Source: Amphibacillus xylanus NBRC 15112
GTDB lineage: Bacteria > Bacillota > Bacilli > Bacillales > Amphibacillaceae
Direction of reading: 5' to 3'
Assembly: GCF_000307165.1 (NCBI RefSeq)
Contig: NC_018704.1
Span: 1,860,001 to 1,924,000 of the forward strand
DNA length: 64,000 nt
Shown here: piece after piece, positions 51,485-60,257 of the stretch
Layout of the letters: the number at the start of each line of letters is the position of its first letter
Position numbering within the stretch: the first letter of the stretch is position 1
Translations under genes and position numbers: made by a program
Notes under the pieces: generated by a model
Databases searched by the model: none
What the model was told of the DNA's origin: nothing
What the model saw: only the letters and a program-made list of their open reading frames with translations

Positions 51485-51512
51485 AAGCGAGAAGCGCGAG
51501 CGCTTCCCGCTT
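51485..51512 (-). other. Stable hairpin between gap and pgk
   Basis: A 12-bp GC-rich stem with one mismatch (AAGCGAGAAGCGC and partner), followed on the minus strand by a poor U-tract. It could be a partial terminator or a protective or processing structure that sets gap above the downstream genes. Confidence 0.65.
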
Positions 51513-51544
51513 TTAAAGCATCATTACTCTTGATGAAACTTAAA

Positions 51545-52546
51545 TTAACCTAATTTAACCATGTAGTCAAGTAAGCTTACCATGTTGCTTGTGTAACCAT
51601 ACTCGTTGTCATACCAAGCGTTAGTCTTAACTAATTGACCATCTTCAGTATCGATAACTTTAGTTAAAGTAGCGTCGAAGATTGAACCGTAAGTGCTTCC
51701 GATTACGTCGCTTGAAACGATTTCGTCTTCATTGTAAGCAAATGCACTGTTTGCAGCTTCTTTCATAGCAGCGTTAATTTCTTCAACAGTAACTTCTTTA
51801 TCTAATACAGTGTAGAATTCAACAAGTGAACCTGTAATTGTTGGAATACGAACTGCAGTACCATCAACTTTTCCTAAGATTTCAGGAATTACGCGACCAA
51901 CAGCTTTAGCAGCACCTGTTGATGATGGGATTGCGTTTGCAGCACCTGCACGGCTCTTACGTCCACCAGGAGCGTCTTGCATAGCTTGAGTTGCAGTATA
52001 AGCGTGGATAGTTGACATTAGACCACGTTTGATACCGAATTTATCGTTTAATACTTTAGCTACTGGAGCCAAGCAGTTTGTTGTACATGAAGCAGCTGAA
52101 ACGATTAAGTCATCAGTGCTGATGATGTCTTCGTTTACGCCGAATACAATCATTTTTGTTTCTTTATCTGAAGCTGGTGCAGAGATAAGTACTTTCTTAG
52201 CACCTGCATCTAAGTGTGCTTGTGATTTTTCTTTACTTGTGTAGAAACCAGTACATTCTAGAACGATGTCAATTCCTAGTTCGCCCCATGGTAATTTGCT
52301 TGCATCTTTTTCTGCAAATGCTTTAACTTCTTTACCATCGATGATTAATGAATCACCTTCAGCTTTTACTTCGTATGGAGCTGTTCCTTGAGCAGTATCA
52401 TATTTTAAAAGATACGCTAGGTCTTCGTTGCTAGTTAAGTCGTTAACTGCAACTACTTCCATGTTAGTTTCTCCTAATTCTTTAATTCGGCGATATGCCA
52501 AACGTCCAATACGACCAAAACCATTAATAGCTACTTTTACAGTCAT
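51545..52546 (-). CDS. gapA: Glyceraldehyde-3-phosphate dehydrogenase (glycolytic)
   Basis: A 333-residue NAD-dependent enzyme. It has the Rossmann start [14 protein letters not shown], the catalytic cysteine in [12 protein letters not shown], and the signature [13 protein letters not shown] near the end. Its place right after cggR identifies it as the glycolytic GapA, not the gluconeogenic GapB. An AAGGAGGAAACAAGT site precedes the ATG. It is the first enzyme gene of the operon. Confidence 0.97.
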   Translation of the reverse strand: MTVKVAINGFGRIGRLAYRRIKELGETNMEVVAVNDLTSNEDLAYLLKYDTAQGTAPYEVKAEGDSLIIDGKEVKAFAEKDASKLPWGELGIDIVLECTGFYTSKEKSQAHLDAGAKKVLISAPASDKETKMIVFGVNEDIISTDDLIVSAASCTTNCLAPVAKVLNDKFGIKRGLMSTIHAYTATQAMQDAPGGRKSRAGAANAIPSSTGAAKAVGRVIPEILGKVDGTAVRIPTITGSLVEFYTVLDKEVTVEEINAAMKEAANSAFAYNEDEIVSSDVIGSTYGSIFDATLTKVIDTEDGQLVKTNAWYDNEYGYTSNMVSLLDYMVKLG

Positions 52547-52579
52547 ACTTGTTTCCTCCTTGTAATTAAAAAAATATAT

Positions 52580-53608
52580 TTAAAGGGATGAACCCTTTAT
52601 TAACATTTTAGCTGCGCCCTCATCTGTAATGAGAACATTACTTCTTCCTTGTTTGAAGAAAGAATGAATGGCTTCTGCTTTTGATTTACCCCCCGCAACA
52701 GCGATGACTGTCTGAATATTCGACAGATCCTCTAGTTGCATGCCTACAGTCCTTACCTTATAAACAACTCGCCCATCTCGATCAAAGTAATAGCCAAAAG
52801 CCTCACTTACCGCTTTTCCCTTAATCAACTTGTCTAAAACATGCTCTGGGGTTTTTCGTCTCTTTGCCATCGTACATGCATCTCCAATGCCATGCATCAC
52901 GATATCTGCTTCCTTGATCATTTGTAAAACTTCTTTTACTCCTGGTTCTTGAATGATTGACTGGTATGTTTCTTCACTCAATGGATCAGGAACATAAAGT
53001 AAACGATACTCACCATTCATCTTTTTAGCCATTTGAGCACAAATTGTGTTGGCTTGATTTTCCACGCGCTCACCTAAACCACCACGAGCAGGAACGAAAA
53101 AACAGTTTGTCCCATTAGTTGATGGCTGCATCATCTCAGCAACCGCTGCCATTGATGAACCACCTGTCACCGCAATCGTATCAGATGGTTTAAGTTGCTT
53201 TTTCAGGAAGTCATAAGCACGACGTCCTAAATCGAACTTAACCCATTCATCTTGATCACTATCTCCTGGTGTTATAATTACGTGGTCGAGATTTAATATT
53301 TGCTTTACCTTCTCTTCTAATACATCAAAACGATTCATTCTTTCAAGATAAGGTCGTAAAGCAATCATAATCTCTTTACCATGGTTAGTTAGTAAGACAC
53401 CTTTAGGGCTTACATTCAGCAAACCTTGTTGAGTTAAAAAATCTAATTCATTCCTTACTACGCGCTCTTTCATGTTTATCTGTTCAGCCAGACTTCGCCG
53501 ACCGATTGGTTGTAGCAAGTGAATGGTGTGTAGGATTCGATATCTTTTTTGCATGGTATCTAACAAGTCAGGACATACTATCATTTGTAAATCAATTAAT
53601 GAATGCAC
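52580..53608 (-). CDS. cggR: Central glycolytic genes regulator
   Basis: A 342-residue SorC-family repressor of the glycolytic operon, released by fructose 1,6-bisphosphate. The N-terminal winged helix (MQKRYRILHTIHLLQPIGRRSLAEQINMKERVVRNEL, given here by its two ends MQKRYRIL and RVVRNEL) is followed by a sugar-binding domain (VAVTGGSSMAAVAEM and VMHGIGDACTMAKRR). GTG 53608 is chosen because AGGAGAGG precedes it and the length then equals that of B. subtilis CggR; an upstream ATG extension would read through the operator. It is the first gene of the operon, 33 bases before gap. Confidence 0.95.
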   Translation of the reverse strand: MHSLIDLQMIVCPDLLDTMQKRYRILHTIHLLQPIGRRSLAEQINMKERVVRNELDFLTQQGLLNVSPKGVLLTNHGKEIMIALRPYLERMNRFDVLEEKVKQILNLDHVIITPGDSDQDEWVKFDLGRRAYDFLKKQLKPSDTIAVTGGSSMAAVAEMMQPSTNGTNCFFVPARGGLGERVENQANTICAQMAKKMNGEYRLLYVPDPLSEETYQSIIQEPGVKEVLQMIKEADIVMHGIGDACTMAKRRKTPEHVLDKLIKGKAVSEAFGYYFDRDGRVVYKVRTVGMQLEDLSNIQTVIAVAGGKSKAEAIHSFFKQGRSNVLITDEGAAKMLIKGSSL

Positions 53609-53649
53609 ATAGTAACTTCCTCTCCTGTCTTCATTATCGGGATATAAGG

Positions 53650-53678
53650 TGTCCCGCACCATTCTTTTTCTGTCCCAC
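53650..53678. promoter_or_regulatory. CggR operator
   Basis: On the minus strand two GGGACA blocks (ending at 53650 and 53671) stand 21 bases apart between the promoter and cggR. This resembles the tandem CGGGAC-containing operator of B. subtilis. The TGTC halves are poorly kept. Confidence 0.7.
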
Positions 53679-53707
53679 ACACTGCAAAAAAATATCTCAA
53701 CAACTAG

Positions 53708-53736
53708 AGTATAGCAGACACTACAAAATTATACAA
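53708..53736 (-). promoter_or_regulatory. Promoter of the cggR-gap operon
   Basis: On the minus strand, TTGTAT (53731-53736) and TATACT (53708-53713) are separated by 17 bases, with TG one base before the -10 box. It lies 30 bases upstream of the CggR operator. Confidence 0.75.
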
Positions 53737-53789
53737 GATAAATGTTGTAAATTATTCTTAACAATTCCATTATATTTTGTAGTTGAATT

Positions 53790-53993
53790 TTACTGTTTTA
53801 CGCATCCTTTGTTGAGAAATTTTTGTTTTATTTTTTCAAGTGCTTTATGTATATCTAATAGGTAGCCGAAGTAAATAATTAAACCGACGATCAGGATGTA
53901 TTTTGTAAATACAGAGATCCCGAAGATTTTTTCGAAATGGTTCATCTCCCAAATAATTAGCCAAGAGATAACTAACCATGACAACAATTTCAT
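53790..53993 (-). CDS. Small membrane protein, unknown
   Basis: A 67-residue protein with two hydrophobic stretches (about 3-17 and 32-47) and a basic C-terminal tail (KALEKIKQKFLNKG). GGGGTG lies nine bases before the ATG. It is upstream of cggR on the same strand, separated by the operon promoter. No family is recognised; it may be a real small gene or a chance frame. Confidence 0.5.
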   Translation of the reverse strand: MKLLSWLVISWLIIWEMNHFEKIFGISVFTKYILIVGLIIYFGYLLDIHKALEKIKQKFLNKGCVKQ

Positions 53994-54067
53994 TTATTAA
54001 CACCCCATATTTTCTTTACAACCAGTAATCATTATACTAAAATGATTCAGAATTGAGAACAGTTAGA

Positions 54068-54100
54068 AAAAATAAACCCCTGACAATAATATCAGGGGTG
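54068..54100 (-). terminator. Terminator of the small charged protein gene
   Basis: An 8-bp stem (ACCCCTGA with its inverse) and a U-rich tract on the minus strand. Confidence 0.75.
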
Positions 54101-54105
54101 AAATT

Positions 54106-54273
54106 TTATATTTGATGATCTGGTGTATCTAATTCTAAATGTTCTTCTGAAAGTGGTTCATCAGAAAACTCTTCAGCAAATCGGTGCTTACCGCTTCTTT
54201 GAAGTTCTTCTTCTTTTAGGCGTTCGAGACGTTTAAGCTTGTTGCTTTTTCTCAGATCCTTATCGTTCTTCAC
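54106..54273 (-). CDS. Small highly charged protein, unknown
   Basis: A 55-residue protein beginning MKNDKDLRKSNKLKRLERLK and rich in Lys, Arg and Glu, with an acidic C-terminus. GTG 54273 has a GGGGTGAG site eight bases upstream; an upstream extension carries no ribosome site. A terminator follows. It looks like one of the short helical proteins of Bacilli near clpP; I do not recognise the family. Confidence 0.6.
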   Translation of the reverse strand: MKNDKDLRKSNKLKRLERLKEEELQRSGKHRFAEEFSDEPLSEEHLELDTPDHQI

Positions 54274-54419
54274 TATATTTCTCACCCCCACATCAACTAG
54301 TTTGACACAAGCAGAATAATCTATGTACATGATTAACGAATATCAATTGGGTATCGTTTGACTATATAATGAAGAAACAAGTTTAATTAACATTTCGGAC
54401 TATGTTCGCCTAAAAATAA

Positions 54420-54458
54420 AAAAACTTAAATGAGTAAGTTCCTCATTTAAGTAATTTT
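54420..54458 (-). terminator. Terminator of the tRNA-Arg gene
   Basis: A perfect 11-bp stem (ACTTAAATGAG with its inverse) with U-tracts on the minus strand just past the tRNA. Confidence 0.85.
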
Positions 54459-54465
54459 TTTCAAG

Positions 54466-54538
54466 CACGCCCGGAGGGATTCGAACCCCCGACACACGGT
54501 ACCGGAAACCGATGCTCTATCCCCTGAGCTACGGGCGC
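54466..54538 (-). tRNA. tRNA-Arg (anticodon CCG)
   Basis: A 73-base cloverleaf. GCGCCCG pairs with CGGGCGT to form the acceptor stem, the D arm is AGCTCAGGGGATAGAGC, the anticodon loop is TTCCGGT giving CCG, and GGGTTCGAATCCC forms the T arm. CCA is not encoded. It reads CGG codons. Confidence 0.96.
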
Positions 54539-54705
54539 ATAATTAAAAGTAACAAAAATTATTATAGCGGATTACAGTTAAGTTTTCAATTAAATCTTTT
54601 TAAAGATGAAATCAACCAAATTGATTTCAATTCTGCTATAATATATCTAGGTTTATTTTCCCAACAGTTAGGGGAAAATAAGGGTAAGTTTATAAAAGTA
54701 TTTGA

Positions 54706-54735
54706 TTTGACCTTTACTGACCATTTGGGTAGTAT
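54706..54735 (+). promoter_or_regulatory. clpP promoter with CtsR operator
   Basis: TTTGACCTTTACTGACC (54706-54722) is the inverse of a CtsR heptad pair GGTCAGT-AAA-GGTCAAA; the second heptad is perfect and the first matches five of seven. It overlaps the -35 box TTGACC (54707-54712), with TAGTAT (54730-54735) 17 bases on. CtsR would repress clpP until heat or protein stress. Confidence 0.8.
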
Positions 54736-54779
54736 AAAGGTGAAAATGATTTATTTAATAGACATAAGGAGGAACAGGT

Positions 54780-55361
54780 ATGAATTTAATTCCAACAGTT
54801 ATTGAACAAACAAACCGCGGTGAACGTGCTTATGATATTTATTCTCGCCTATTAAAGGACCGAATCATTATGTTAGGTAGTGCAATTGATGATAATGTCG
54901 CTAACAGCATTGTTGCACAATTGCTTTTCTTAGAAGCAGAAAGTCCTGAAAAAGATATTTCAATTTATATTAATTCACCTGGTGGATCAATTACAGCAGG
55001 TATGGCAATCTTTGATACGATGCAATTTATTAAGCCTGATGTATCAACAATTTGTGTAGGTATGGCTGCATCAATGGGGGCTTTCTTATTAGCTGCAGGC
55101 GCACCTGGTAAACGATATGCACTTCCAAACAGTGAAGTGATGATTCACCAACCATTAGGTGGTACACAAGGTCAAGCGACTGACATTCAAATCCACGCTA
55201 AGCGAATTATTGAAATGCGTGATAAGATTAATCAAATTTTATCAGAACGTACTGGACAACCAATTGAAGTAATCGAACGCGATACAGACCGCGATAACTT
55301 CATGTCTGCTCAAGCTGCTTTAAAATATGGCTTAATCGACAAAATTATGGAGAAAAAATAA
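54780..55361 (+). CDS. clpP: ATP-dependent Clp protease proteolytic subunit
   Basis: A 193-residue serine protease that forms the double-heptamer chamber used by ClpC, ClpX and ClpE. The triad is S98 ([11 protein letters not shown]), H123 (VMIHQPLGG) and D172 ([10 protein letters not shown]). AAGGAGGAACAGGT precedes ATG 54780. Transcription is likely controlled by CtsR through the site upstream. A strong terminator follows. tmRNA-tagged proteins are among the known substrates of the Clp system. Confidence 0.98.
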   Translation: MNLIPTVIEQTNRGERAYDIYSRLLKDRIIMLGSAIDDNVANSIVAQLLFLEAESPEKDISIYINSPGGSITAGMAIFDTMQFIKPDVSTICVGMAASMGAFLLAAGAPGKRYALPNSEVMIHQPLGGTQGQATDIQIHAKRIIEMRDKINQILSERTGQPIEVIERDTDRDNFMSAQAALKYGLIDKIMEKK

Positions 55362-55366
55362 AAATC

Positions 55367-55394
55367 AAAACCCACTTAAAAAAGTGGGTTTTTT
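55367..55394 (+). terminator. Terminator of clpP
   Basis: A 10-bp stem (55367-55376 with 55383-55392) followed by T's; it may also serve the convergent gene. Confidence 0.88.
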
Positions 55395-55399
55395 CTGTC

Positions 55400-55747
55400 T
55401 TACGCTTGTTGGCTATATAATTCTTCTAATGGCTTCGTAATCGTGCGGCTAACTTCATTAATTAGGTCATTAACACGTTGCTCTTCTGCCATTAACATAG
55501 AAATTTGCTCATGCTGTTGAACTGTCGCAACAACTTTTCGTGCTTTATCTACTTCTTCTTCAGTAATTTCTAGGCCTTGCATTTGTTTTTGTTGAAGTTC
55601 AATTTGTACATCACGGAAATTATCAAACAATTTTTTTGCTACCTCGTCATTCATAACCGCTTCATAAGCTGACTTCAAACCTTGGAATTCTTCACTTTCT
55701 CTTAGGGCTTGCTCAAGTGCCTGTGCACTCTCTTGAATAGATGACAT
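55400..55747 (-). CDS. yheA: YheA/YmcA-type (YlbF family) protein
   Basis: A 115-residue, almost wholly helical protein of the YlbF/YmcA/YheA (UPF0342) group, with SAQALEQALRESEEFQGLKSA given here as SAQALEQAL and EEFQGLK, DEVAKKLFDNFRDVQ and the KQMQGLEI loop. The cysteines that hold Fe-S clusters in YlbF and YmcA are missing, which favours YheA. Relatives affect RNA processing and development through RNase Y; the role of YheA is not established. GGAGGA lies before the ATG. Confidence 0.85.
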   Translation of the reverse strand: MSSIQESAQALEQALRESEEFQGLKSAYEAVMNDEVAKKLFDNFRDVQIELQQKQMQGLEITEEEVDKARKVVATVQQHEQISMLMAEEQRVNDLINEVSRTITKPLEELYSQQA

Positions 55748-56060
55748 AATTTTAAATCCTCCTAAATTGTTTAGAACCTGTTACTTTCGTTCATTTCTCA
55801 CTGTTCAACTATAACAAACTTAAAACAAGAAACCAAATATTATTGGTTATAATTAATATTTTTTCTTTAACTTATCTAACCAGTTCTATATAGTATGAGT
55901 AAAATTATTGTGGGCGCAAAAATATATTAACCCCTTCACTAAGTGAAGGGGCCAGCAAGCGATAGCGCGGTAGGAAACAAAGCAAAAGTCATGAAAAAAG
56001 GGACACTCCTTGGTAAAATGATAGTCTACTAAAACACCATTACCGAAAGGAGAATCCCTC
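55748..56060. other. Leader region of the ISLre2 element
   Basis: It holds a perfect palindromic hairpin, CCCCTTCACT-A-AGTGAAGGGG (55931-55951), which may mark or lie near the left end of the IS. No gene is seen in this stretch. Confidence 0.5.
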
Positions 56061-57440
56061 ATGGAAAAGAATATCATAAAATACCCAAATTTAAAACAAA
56101 TTGAGCAATTGGTTTGGAGACAATTACAAGAAACCTTTGGTTTCGTTATGAAACAGGTCTTGGAGGATATGGACCAACAGATTGCCGATGAACGTGATAA
56201 AAAGCGCTATCGTCTTATTGATAAAAGAAAGTTTAATATAGCTAGTCTCTTTGGTGAGATTGAATTATATCGCAATTATTACCTTGACCGATCAACTGGG
56301 GAATATGTCTATCTTCTTGATCGTTATCTAGAGTTTGAGGAGGCCGGTTCTTTTAGTCCATTGATTGAGGAAGCTGCCATTGAGCTAGCTGTTAAGGGTC
56401 GCTCCTATCGAAATGCAGCTAATACATTACAAACTCTATTAGGTTACCGGGTTATCAGTCATGAGGCAATTCGTCAACACCTATTAGAGGTTACGTGTAA
56501 ACCTAAAAAGCGTGAACCTATACTCCAACCCGTCTTATTTGTAGAAGTAGATGGTTTATTTGTAAAACGCCAAGGTAAATGGAAAAAGGGAAAAGAAGAG
56601 AAAATAGCAGCTGTCCATCAAGGATGGGAAGTCAATGGAAAACGGGTTAGCCTTAAGAACAAACGTCATTTTATTCACAAAGGAAAGCAACCCTTTTGGG
56701 AGGCTTTTGAGGACTTTCTAATTGAAAACTTCGAATATGACCCGACTTTTCACAAGCTGGTTATAAATGGAGATGGTGCCAACTGGATTACATCCTGTCG
56801 TGAGTATTTTAAAGGTCGTGTATTCTTTTCTCTTGATCGCTTTCATGTGGCACGAGAGGTTAAGAGTATATTCAGCAAGCATCCTCGTTATCGGTCCATT
56901 CGTAAAGCCCTTGCGGCATACAAATACAAAACGTTCTTAACAGAGCTTAACAGTGCCGTAGGAACGCTTGAGGATGAGGAGAAGGAGGAACGACTTGTGT
57001 CGTTTATCCGCCAATTAGAAAAATATCCAGAAGCATTGGGAGATTATAGAATATGGTTAAAAGAACAGGGAATTGATACAACTGGTATGCGTCCAATGGG
57101 AAGCGCAGAGGGAACCATGAGTGTGTTTGCCAAAAGACTAAAAAATGGCCGTAGTTGGTCGGATAAAGGTGTAAGTGCCATGGGCACTGCATTAGTGGCC
57201 TTCTTGGATAATTTGTCCCTAAAGACTTTATTCGGGCGAATAGATAAATGGACAGAAATCGAGCTGGAAAAGAAACCACCAAGACATTATAAAGAAAAGG
57301 TTAAAAGAACCATTGGTCAGGTTACCAGAGACAATCTTATGTACCTAAAAGGAAAGGCAAATATTCCGATATACAACGTGTTAAAGGAGTTATCTGGTTT
57401 TTAAAAAAGGCAAAAACTTTATCAAGGGGTCACCTTAAAA
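55925..57440 (+). mobile_element. ISLre2-family insertion sequence (ends approximate)
   Basis: A single transposase gene (56061-57404) with short flanks. CCCCTT-type blocks near 55931 and (inverted, AAGGGG) near 57424 could be parts of the terminal repeats: AACCCCTTCACTAAG against inverted GACCCCTTGATAAAG. No target duplication could be fixed, so the limits are uncertain by tens of bases. Confidence 0.65.
56061..57404 (+). CDS. ISLre2-family transposase (UPF0236)
   Basis: A 447-residue transposase matching the ISLre2/UPF0236 family in length and motifs: RLIDKRKFNIASLFGEIELY, GRSYRNAANTLQTLLGYRVI, the catalytic VLFVEVDGLFVKRQG and VINGDGANWI blocks, and GMRPMGSAEGTMSVFAKRLKN at the C-terminus. 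The reading frame is intact, with AAGGAGAATCCCTC before ATG. It lies between the yheA-like gene and the PucR-type regulator gene, and disturbs no gene. Confidence 0.93.
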   Translation: MEKNIIKYPNLKQIEQLVWRQLQETFGFVMKQVLEDMDQQIADERDKKRYRLIDKRKFNIASLFGEIELYRNYYLDRSTGEYVYLLDRYLEFEEAGSFSPLIEEAAIELAVKGRSYRNAANTLQTLLGYRVISHEAIRQHLLEVTCKPKKREPILQPVLFVEVDGLFVKRQGKWKKGKEEKIAAVHQGWEVNGKRVSLKNKRHFIHKGKQPFWEAFEDFLIENFEYDPTFHKLVINGDGANWITSCREYFKGRVFFSLDRFHVAREVKSIFSKHPRYRSIRKALAAYKYKTFLTELNSAVGTLEDEEKEERLVSFIRQLEKYPEALGDYRIWLKEQGIDTTGMRPMGSAEGTMSVFAKRLKNGRSWSDKGVSAMGTALVAFLDNLSLKTLFGRIDKWTEIELEKKPPRHYKEKVKRTIGQVTRDNLMYLKGKANIPIYNVLKELSGF

Positions 57441-57599
57441 TGATGAATCCGCTTTCATTATTAACGTAGAAAAATTGCCTACAAATACTTGACTCAAACT
57501 TCTATATATTACGAAACGACATCATCGAGATTATTTGTTATAATGAAACAACAAGATTAAGATGATAAATTTTCAAAAAAATAAGCGAGGCCTTTTACT

Positions 57600-58496
57600 A
57601 TGATAGATCAACTTAAAAAAATATATTCAAGCTTAGTCATTAAGCAACCTAATCAAACAAATCAGCCAGCTAAATATCAATGGTTTATGACTGCTGATAA
57701 CACAATTATCGGAATCGAGAAACAGGAACTTGATCAAAAAGATCAATCTTTACTAGAGTTAATCTTAACACCTTATCACGGTGCTCACCCACCAGTAACC
57801 AATCGAGAGCAATGTTGGCATCATTTAATTAATGAACTTGATGAATCAACATTTAATCATAAACCAAAGCAGTATCGCTTCATTATGTATACTCTTTCGG
57901 AGCCACTGGCTGATCCTGAAGACTTTAGAACAGCAATTGATGGCCTCTATTCATCACGACCAGCAATTGTGTGGATGAATCAATTATCAGGTATTATTAT
58001 TGAAGAAGATTTAAATTTAGATGAAGAAACTATTTCCTATGAGGATATGATAGAAGTATTTACAACTGACTTTTATCTTGATGTTCAACTATATATTGGA
58101 CCTTATTTATCTGATCTAAATAAAGCTCATGAATATTATACTTGGATGCAGACGAGTTTTGAAAAGCTTAATCGTTATAGTACAAAACCAGTTATGAGCT
58201 ATGTATCTGCAATTCCATACCTAATAACAACAATTAAAAGTAAAACCGATAGTCGCTTTTTAGTAGAGGCGATTTTACAAGAAACAGCTGAAGATGAAGA
58301 ACTGTTACGTTCAATTCAAGTTTTTCTCGAAAGTAATTTTAATGTCAGTTTAGCTGCGAAAGAACTTTATATGCATCGCAATAGTTTACAATACCGTATC
58401 GATAAATTTATTGAAAAAACCAATATCGACGTCAAACAATTTGAAAATGCCGTATCGGTCTACTTAATTTTATTATTAAAACGCCATGTCGATTAA
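57600..58496 (+). CDS. PucR-type transcriptional regulator (YxkF-like)
   Basis: A 298-residue protein. The C-terminal 60 residues are a PucR/CdaR-type helix-turn-helix (FLESNFNVSLAAKELYMHRN followed by SLQYRIDKFIEKT), as in sugar-diacid and purine regulators. The first 230 residues are a divergent sensory part without a recognised motif. In B. subtilis a regulator of this type (yxkF) lies beside msmX, and the same order holds here, so control of msmX or sugar ABC systems is likely but unproven. A GCGAGGCC site lies upstream. Its terminator is followed by msmX. Confidence 0.82.
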   Translation: MIDQLKKIYSSLVIKQPNQTNQPAKYQWFMTADNTIIGIEKQELDQKDQSLLELILTPYHGAHPPVTNREQCWHHLINELDESTFNHKPKQYRFIMYTLSEPLADPEDFRTAIDGLYSSRPAIVWMNQLSGIIIEEDLNLDEETISYEDMIEVFTTDFYLDVQLYIGPYLSDLNKAHEYYTWMQTSFEKLNRYSTKPVMSYVSAIPYLITTIKSKTDSRFLVEAILQETAEDEELLRSIQVFLESNFNVSLAAKELYMHRNSLQYRIDKFIEKTNIDVKQFENAVSVYLILLLKRHVD

Positions 58497-58510
58497 TGAC
58501 ATTCTATCGT

Positions 58511-58546
58511 GCTAGTCAGTATCATTTATTGACTAGTATTTTTTTG
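58511..58546 (+). terminator. Terminator of the PucR-type regulator gene
   Basis: A 7-bp stem (CTAGTCA with TGACTAG) and a T-run. Confidence 0.72.
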
Positions 58547-58705
58547 TGAAAATATGTTAGTAAATTTATTAGAATTAAGCATGTTGCTATTAACCGAAAA
58601 GTAAAATGACGATAGTTTTGTAAGCGTGCACAAAGAGGTTGTCTTTTTTTTGTGCAGTGTGTCCATTTACCTAAATCGCTTAGTTGTGTAAACTTAATTT
58701 ATAAA

Positions 58706-58719
58706 GTTAAACGTTTTCA
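58706..58719. promoter_or_regulatory. cre (CcpA) site upstream of msmX
   Basis: GTTAAACGTTTTCA agrees with the cre consensus TGWAANCGNTNWCA at 12 of 14 positions and lies 20 bases upstream of the msmX start, close to the ribosome site. CcpA with HPr-Ser-P would repress transcription there. Confidence 0.6.
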
Positions 58720-58739
58720 AATCAGAGGAGGATTATATA

Positions 58740-59846
58740 ATGGCAGAACTATCCCTAAGAAATATTAATAAGATTTATGATAAGGATGGAGTTAAAGCAG
58801 TATCTGACTTCAACCTTGAAATTAAAGACAAAGAATTCGTTGTATTCGTAGGTCCATCTGGTTGTGGTAAGTCTACAACTTTACGTATGATCGCTGGATT
58901 AGAAGAAATTACATCTGGTGAACTATACATCAACGGTAAACTAATGAACGATGTTGCTCCTAAAGATCGTGACATCGCAATGGTTTTCCAAAACTATGCA
59001 CTTTATCCACACATGAACGTATATGATAACATGGCATTCGGTCTTAAATTACGTAAGTTCAAGAAAGATGAAATCGACCGTCGTGTTAAAAATGCGGCTG
59101 AAATCTTAGGTCTTGAAGCTTTCCTAGACCGTAAACCAAAAGCACTTTCAGGTGGTCAGCGTCAGCGTGTCGCTTTAGGACGTGCGATTGTTCGTGACGC
59201 ACAAGTATTCTTAATGGATGAGCCTTTATCAAACTTAGACGCGAAACTTCGTGTTCAGATGCGTGCTGAAATCCAAAAACTTCACAAGCGTTTAGAAACA
59301 ACTTCAATTTACGTTACACACGACCAAACTGAAGCGATGACAATGGCTACAAACCTAGTTGTACTTAAAGATGGTATTATCCAACAAGTTGGTGCACCTA
59401 AGGAAATTTATGACAAGCCAGATAACGTATTCGTTGGTGGATTCATTGGTTCACCTGCAATGAACTTCTTCACTGGTACAATCCAAGAAGACGGTTTCCA
59501 CGTTTCAAATAACGGTCAAGTAATTGGTGTTCCTGAAGGCAAGATGAAGCCACTTCGCGAACAAGGTTATATCGGTAAAGAAGTTATCCTAGGTGTACGT
59601 CCAGAGGATATCCATGATGAGCCTGTATTTATTGATGCAAACCCTACATCAACAATTAATGCAGTAATCGATGTTGCTGAATTAATGGGTTCAGAAACTT
59701 ACCTATACTCTAATTTAGCAGAGCAAGACTTCATCGCACGTGTTGATTCACGTACAGATGTAAGTGGTGGCGAAACAGTTACACTTGCATTCGATATGCA
59801 CAAGTGCCACTTCTTCGATGCTGAAACTGAAGAGCGCATTAGATAA
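58740..59846 (+). CDS. msmX: Multi-sugar ABC transporter ATP-binding protein
   Basis: A 368-residue ATPase that drives several carbohydrate ABC importers lacking their own ATPase. It has Walker A GPSGCGKSTT, Q-loop VFQNYALYPHM, signature LSGGQRQRVALGRA, Walker B VFLMDEPLSNLD, the switch histidine in YVTHDQTEAMT, and a C-terminal MOBE/TOBE regulatory domain (~235-365). A GAGGAGGATTATATA site precedes ATG. It is a single gene, as usual for MsmX, with an upstream cre site and a strong terminator. Confidence 0.95.
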   Translation: MAELSLRNINKIYDKDGVKAVSDFNLEIKDKEFVVFVGPSGCGKSTTLRMIAGLEEITSGELYINGKLMNDVAPKDRDIAMVFQNYALYPHMNVYDNMAFGLKLRKFKKDEIDRRVKNAAEILGLEAFLDRKPKALSGGQRQRVALGRAIVRDAQVFLMDEPLSNLDAKLRVQMRAEIQKLHKRLETTSIYVTHDQTEAMTMATNLVVLKDGIIQQVGAPKEIYDKPDNVFVGGFIGSPAMNFFTGTIQEDGFHVSNNGQVIGVPEGKMKPLREQGYIGKEVILGVRPEDIHDEPVFIDANPTSTINAVIDVAELMGSETYLYSNLAEQDFIARVDSRTDVSGGETVTLAFDMHKCHFFDAETEERIR

Positions 59847-59866
59847 TTTAATAATAAACAAATTTA

Positions 59867-59899
59867 AGCGACATCTAAAACAGATGTCGCTTTTTATAT
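59867..59899 (+). terminator. Terminator of msmX
   Basis: A perfect 11-bp stem (AAGCGACATCT with its inverse) and T5. Confidence 0.9.
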
Positions 59900-59926
59900 G
59901 ACAATTATTCATTTACTAATACTGAT

Positions 59927-60127
59927 TTAATTATTTGGACCCATTTGTTCTTGAGCTTGTTGAACGAGTCGTTTAGTAATTTCTCCACCTACTGAACCAT
60001 TTGCTCGCGCAGTTTCATTTGGACCAGGTCTAACACCAAATTCTTGAGCAATTTCATATTTCATTTGTTCTAATTTTTGCTCAACACCGGGAACAACTAA
60101 TTTGTTTGATCGGTTTCTATCAGTCAT
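59927..60127 (-). CDS. Alpha/beta-type small acid-soluble spore protein
   Basis: A 66-residue SASP that coats DNA in dormant spores and protects it from UV and heat. It shows [20 protein letters not shown] given here as KLVVPGVEQ and EIAQEFGV (the cleavage site of the germination protease) and the conserved [15 protein letters not shown] end. AGGAGGTGAACAACG precedes ATG. It is monocistronic and should be transcribed in the forespore by SigG. It is direct evidence that the organism belongs to an endospore-forming lineage. Confidence 0.96.
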   Translation of the reverse strand: MTDRNRSNKLVVPGVEQKLEQMKYEIAQEFGVRPGPNETARANGSVGGEITKRLVQQAQEQMGPNN

Positions 60128-60257
60128 CGTTGTTCACCTCCTCACTACTAGTCTGATACAACTGATTAAAAATAATCACGTTAATAACTAGCGTGTAAGG
60201 GAATTGCTACCTATACAAAATCAAGACGGATAAACTTTGTATAAAAATTGATCGAAA

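Noticed and set aside
52029-52244. Plus-strand frames opposite gap, pgk, tpiA, gpmI and eno
   Set aside because: They are antisense shadows caused by strong codon bias in highly expressed genes; no start signals.
54512-54805. A 97-codon plus-strand frame ending inside clpP
   Set aside because: It overlaps the tRNA-Arg gene, the CtsR/promoter region and the start of clpP, has no ribosome site, and its composition is not protein-like.
58627-58656. Terminator at TGCACAAA ... TTTGTGCA
   Set aside because: The T-run lies inside the loop and stem, with none following; a better terminator for the upstream gene stands at 58511-58546.
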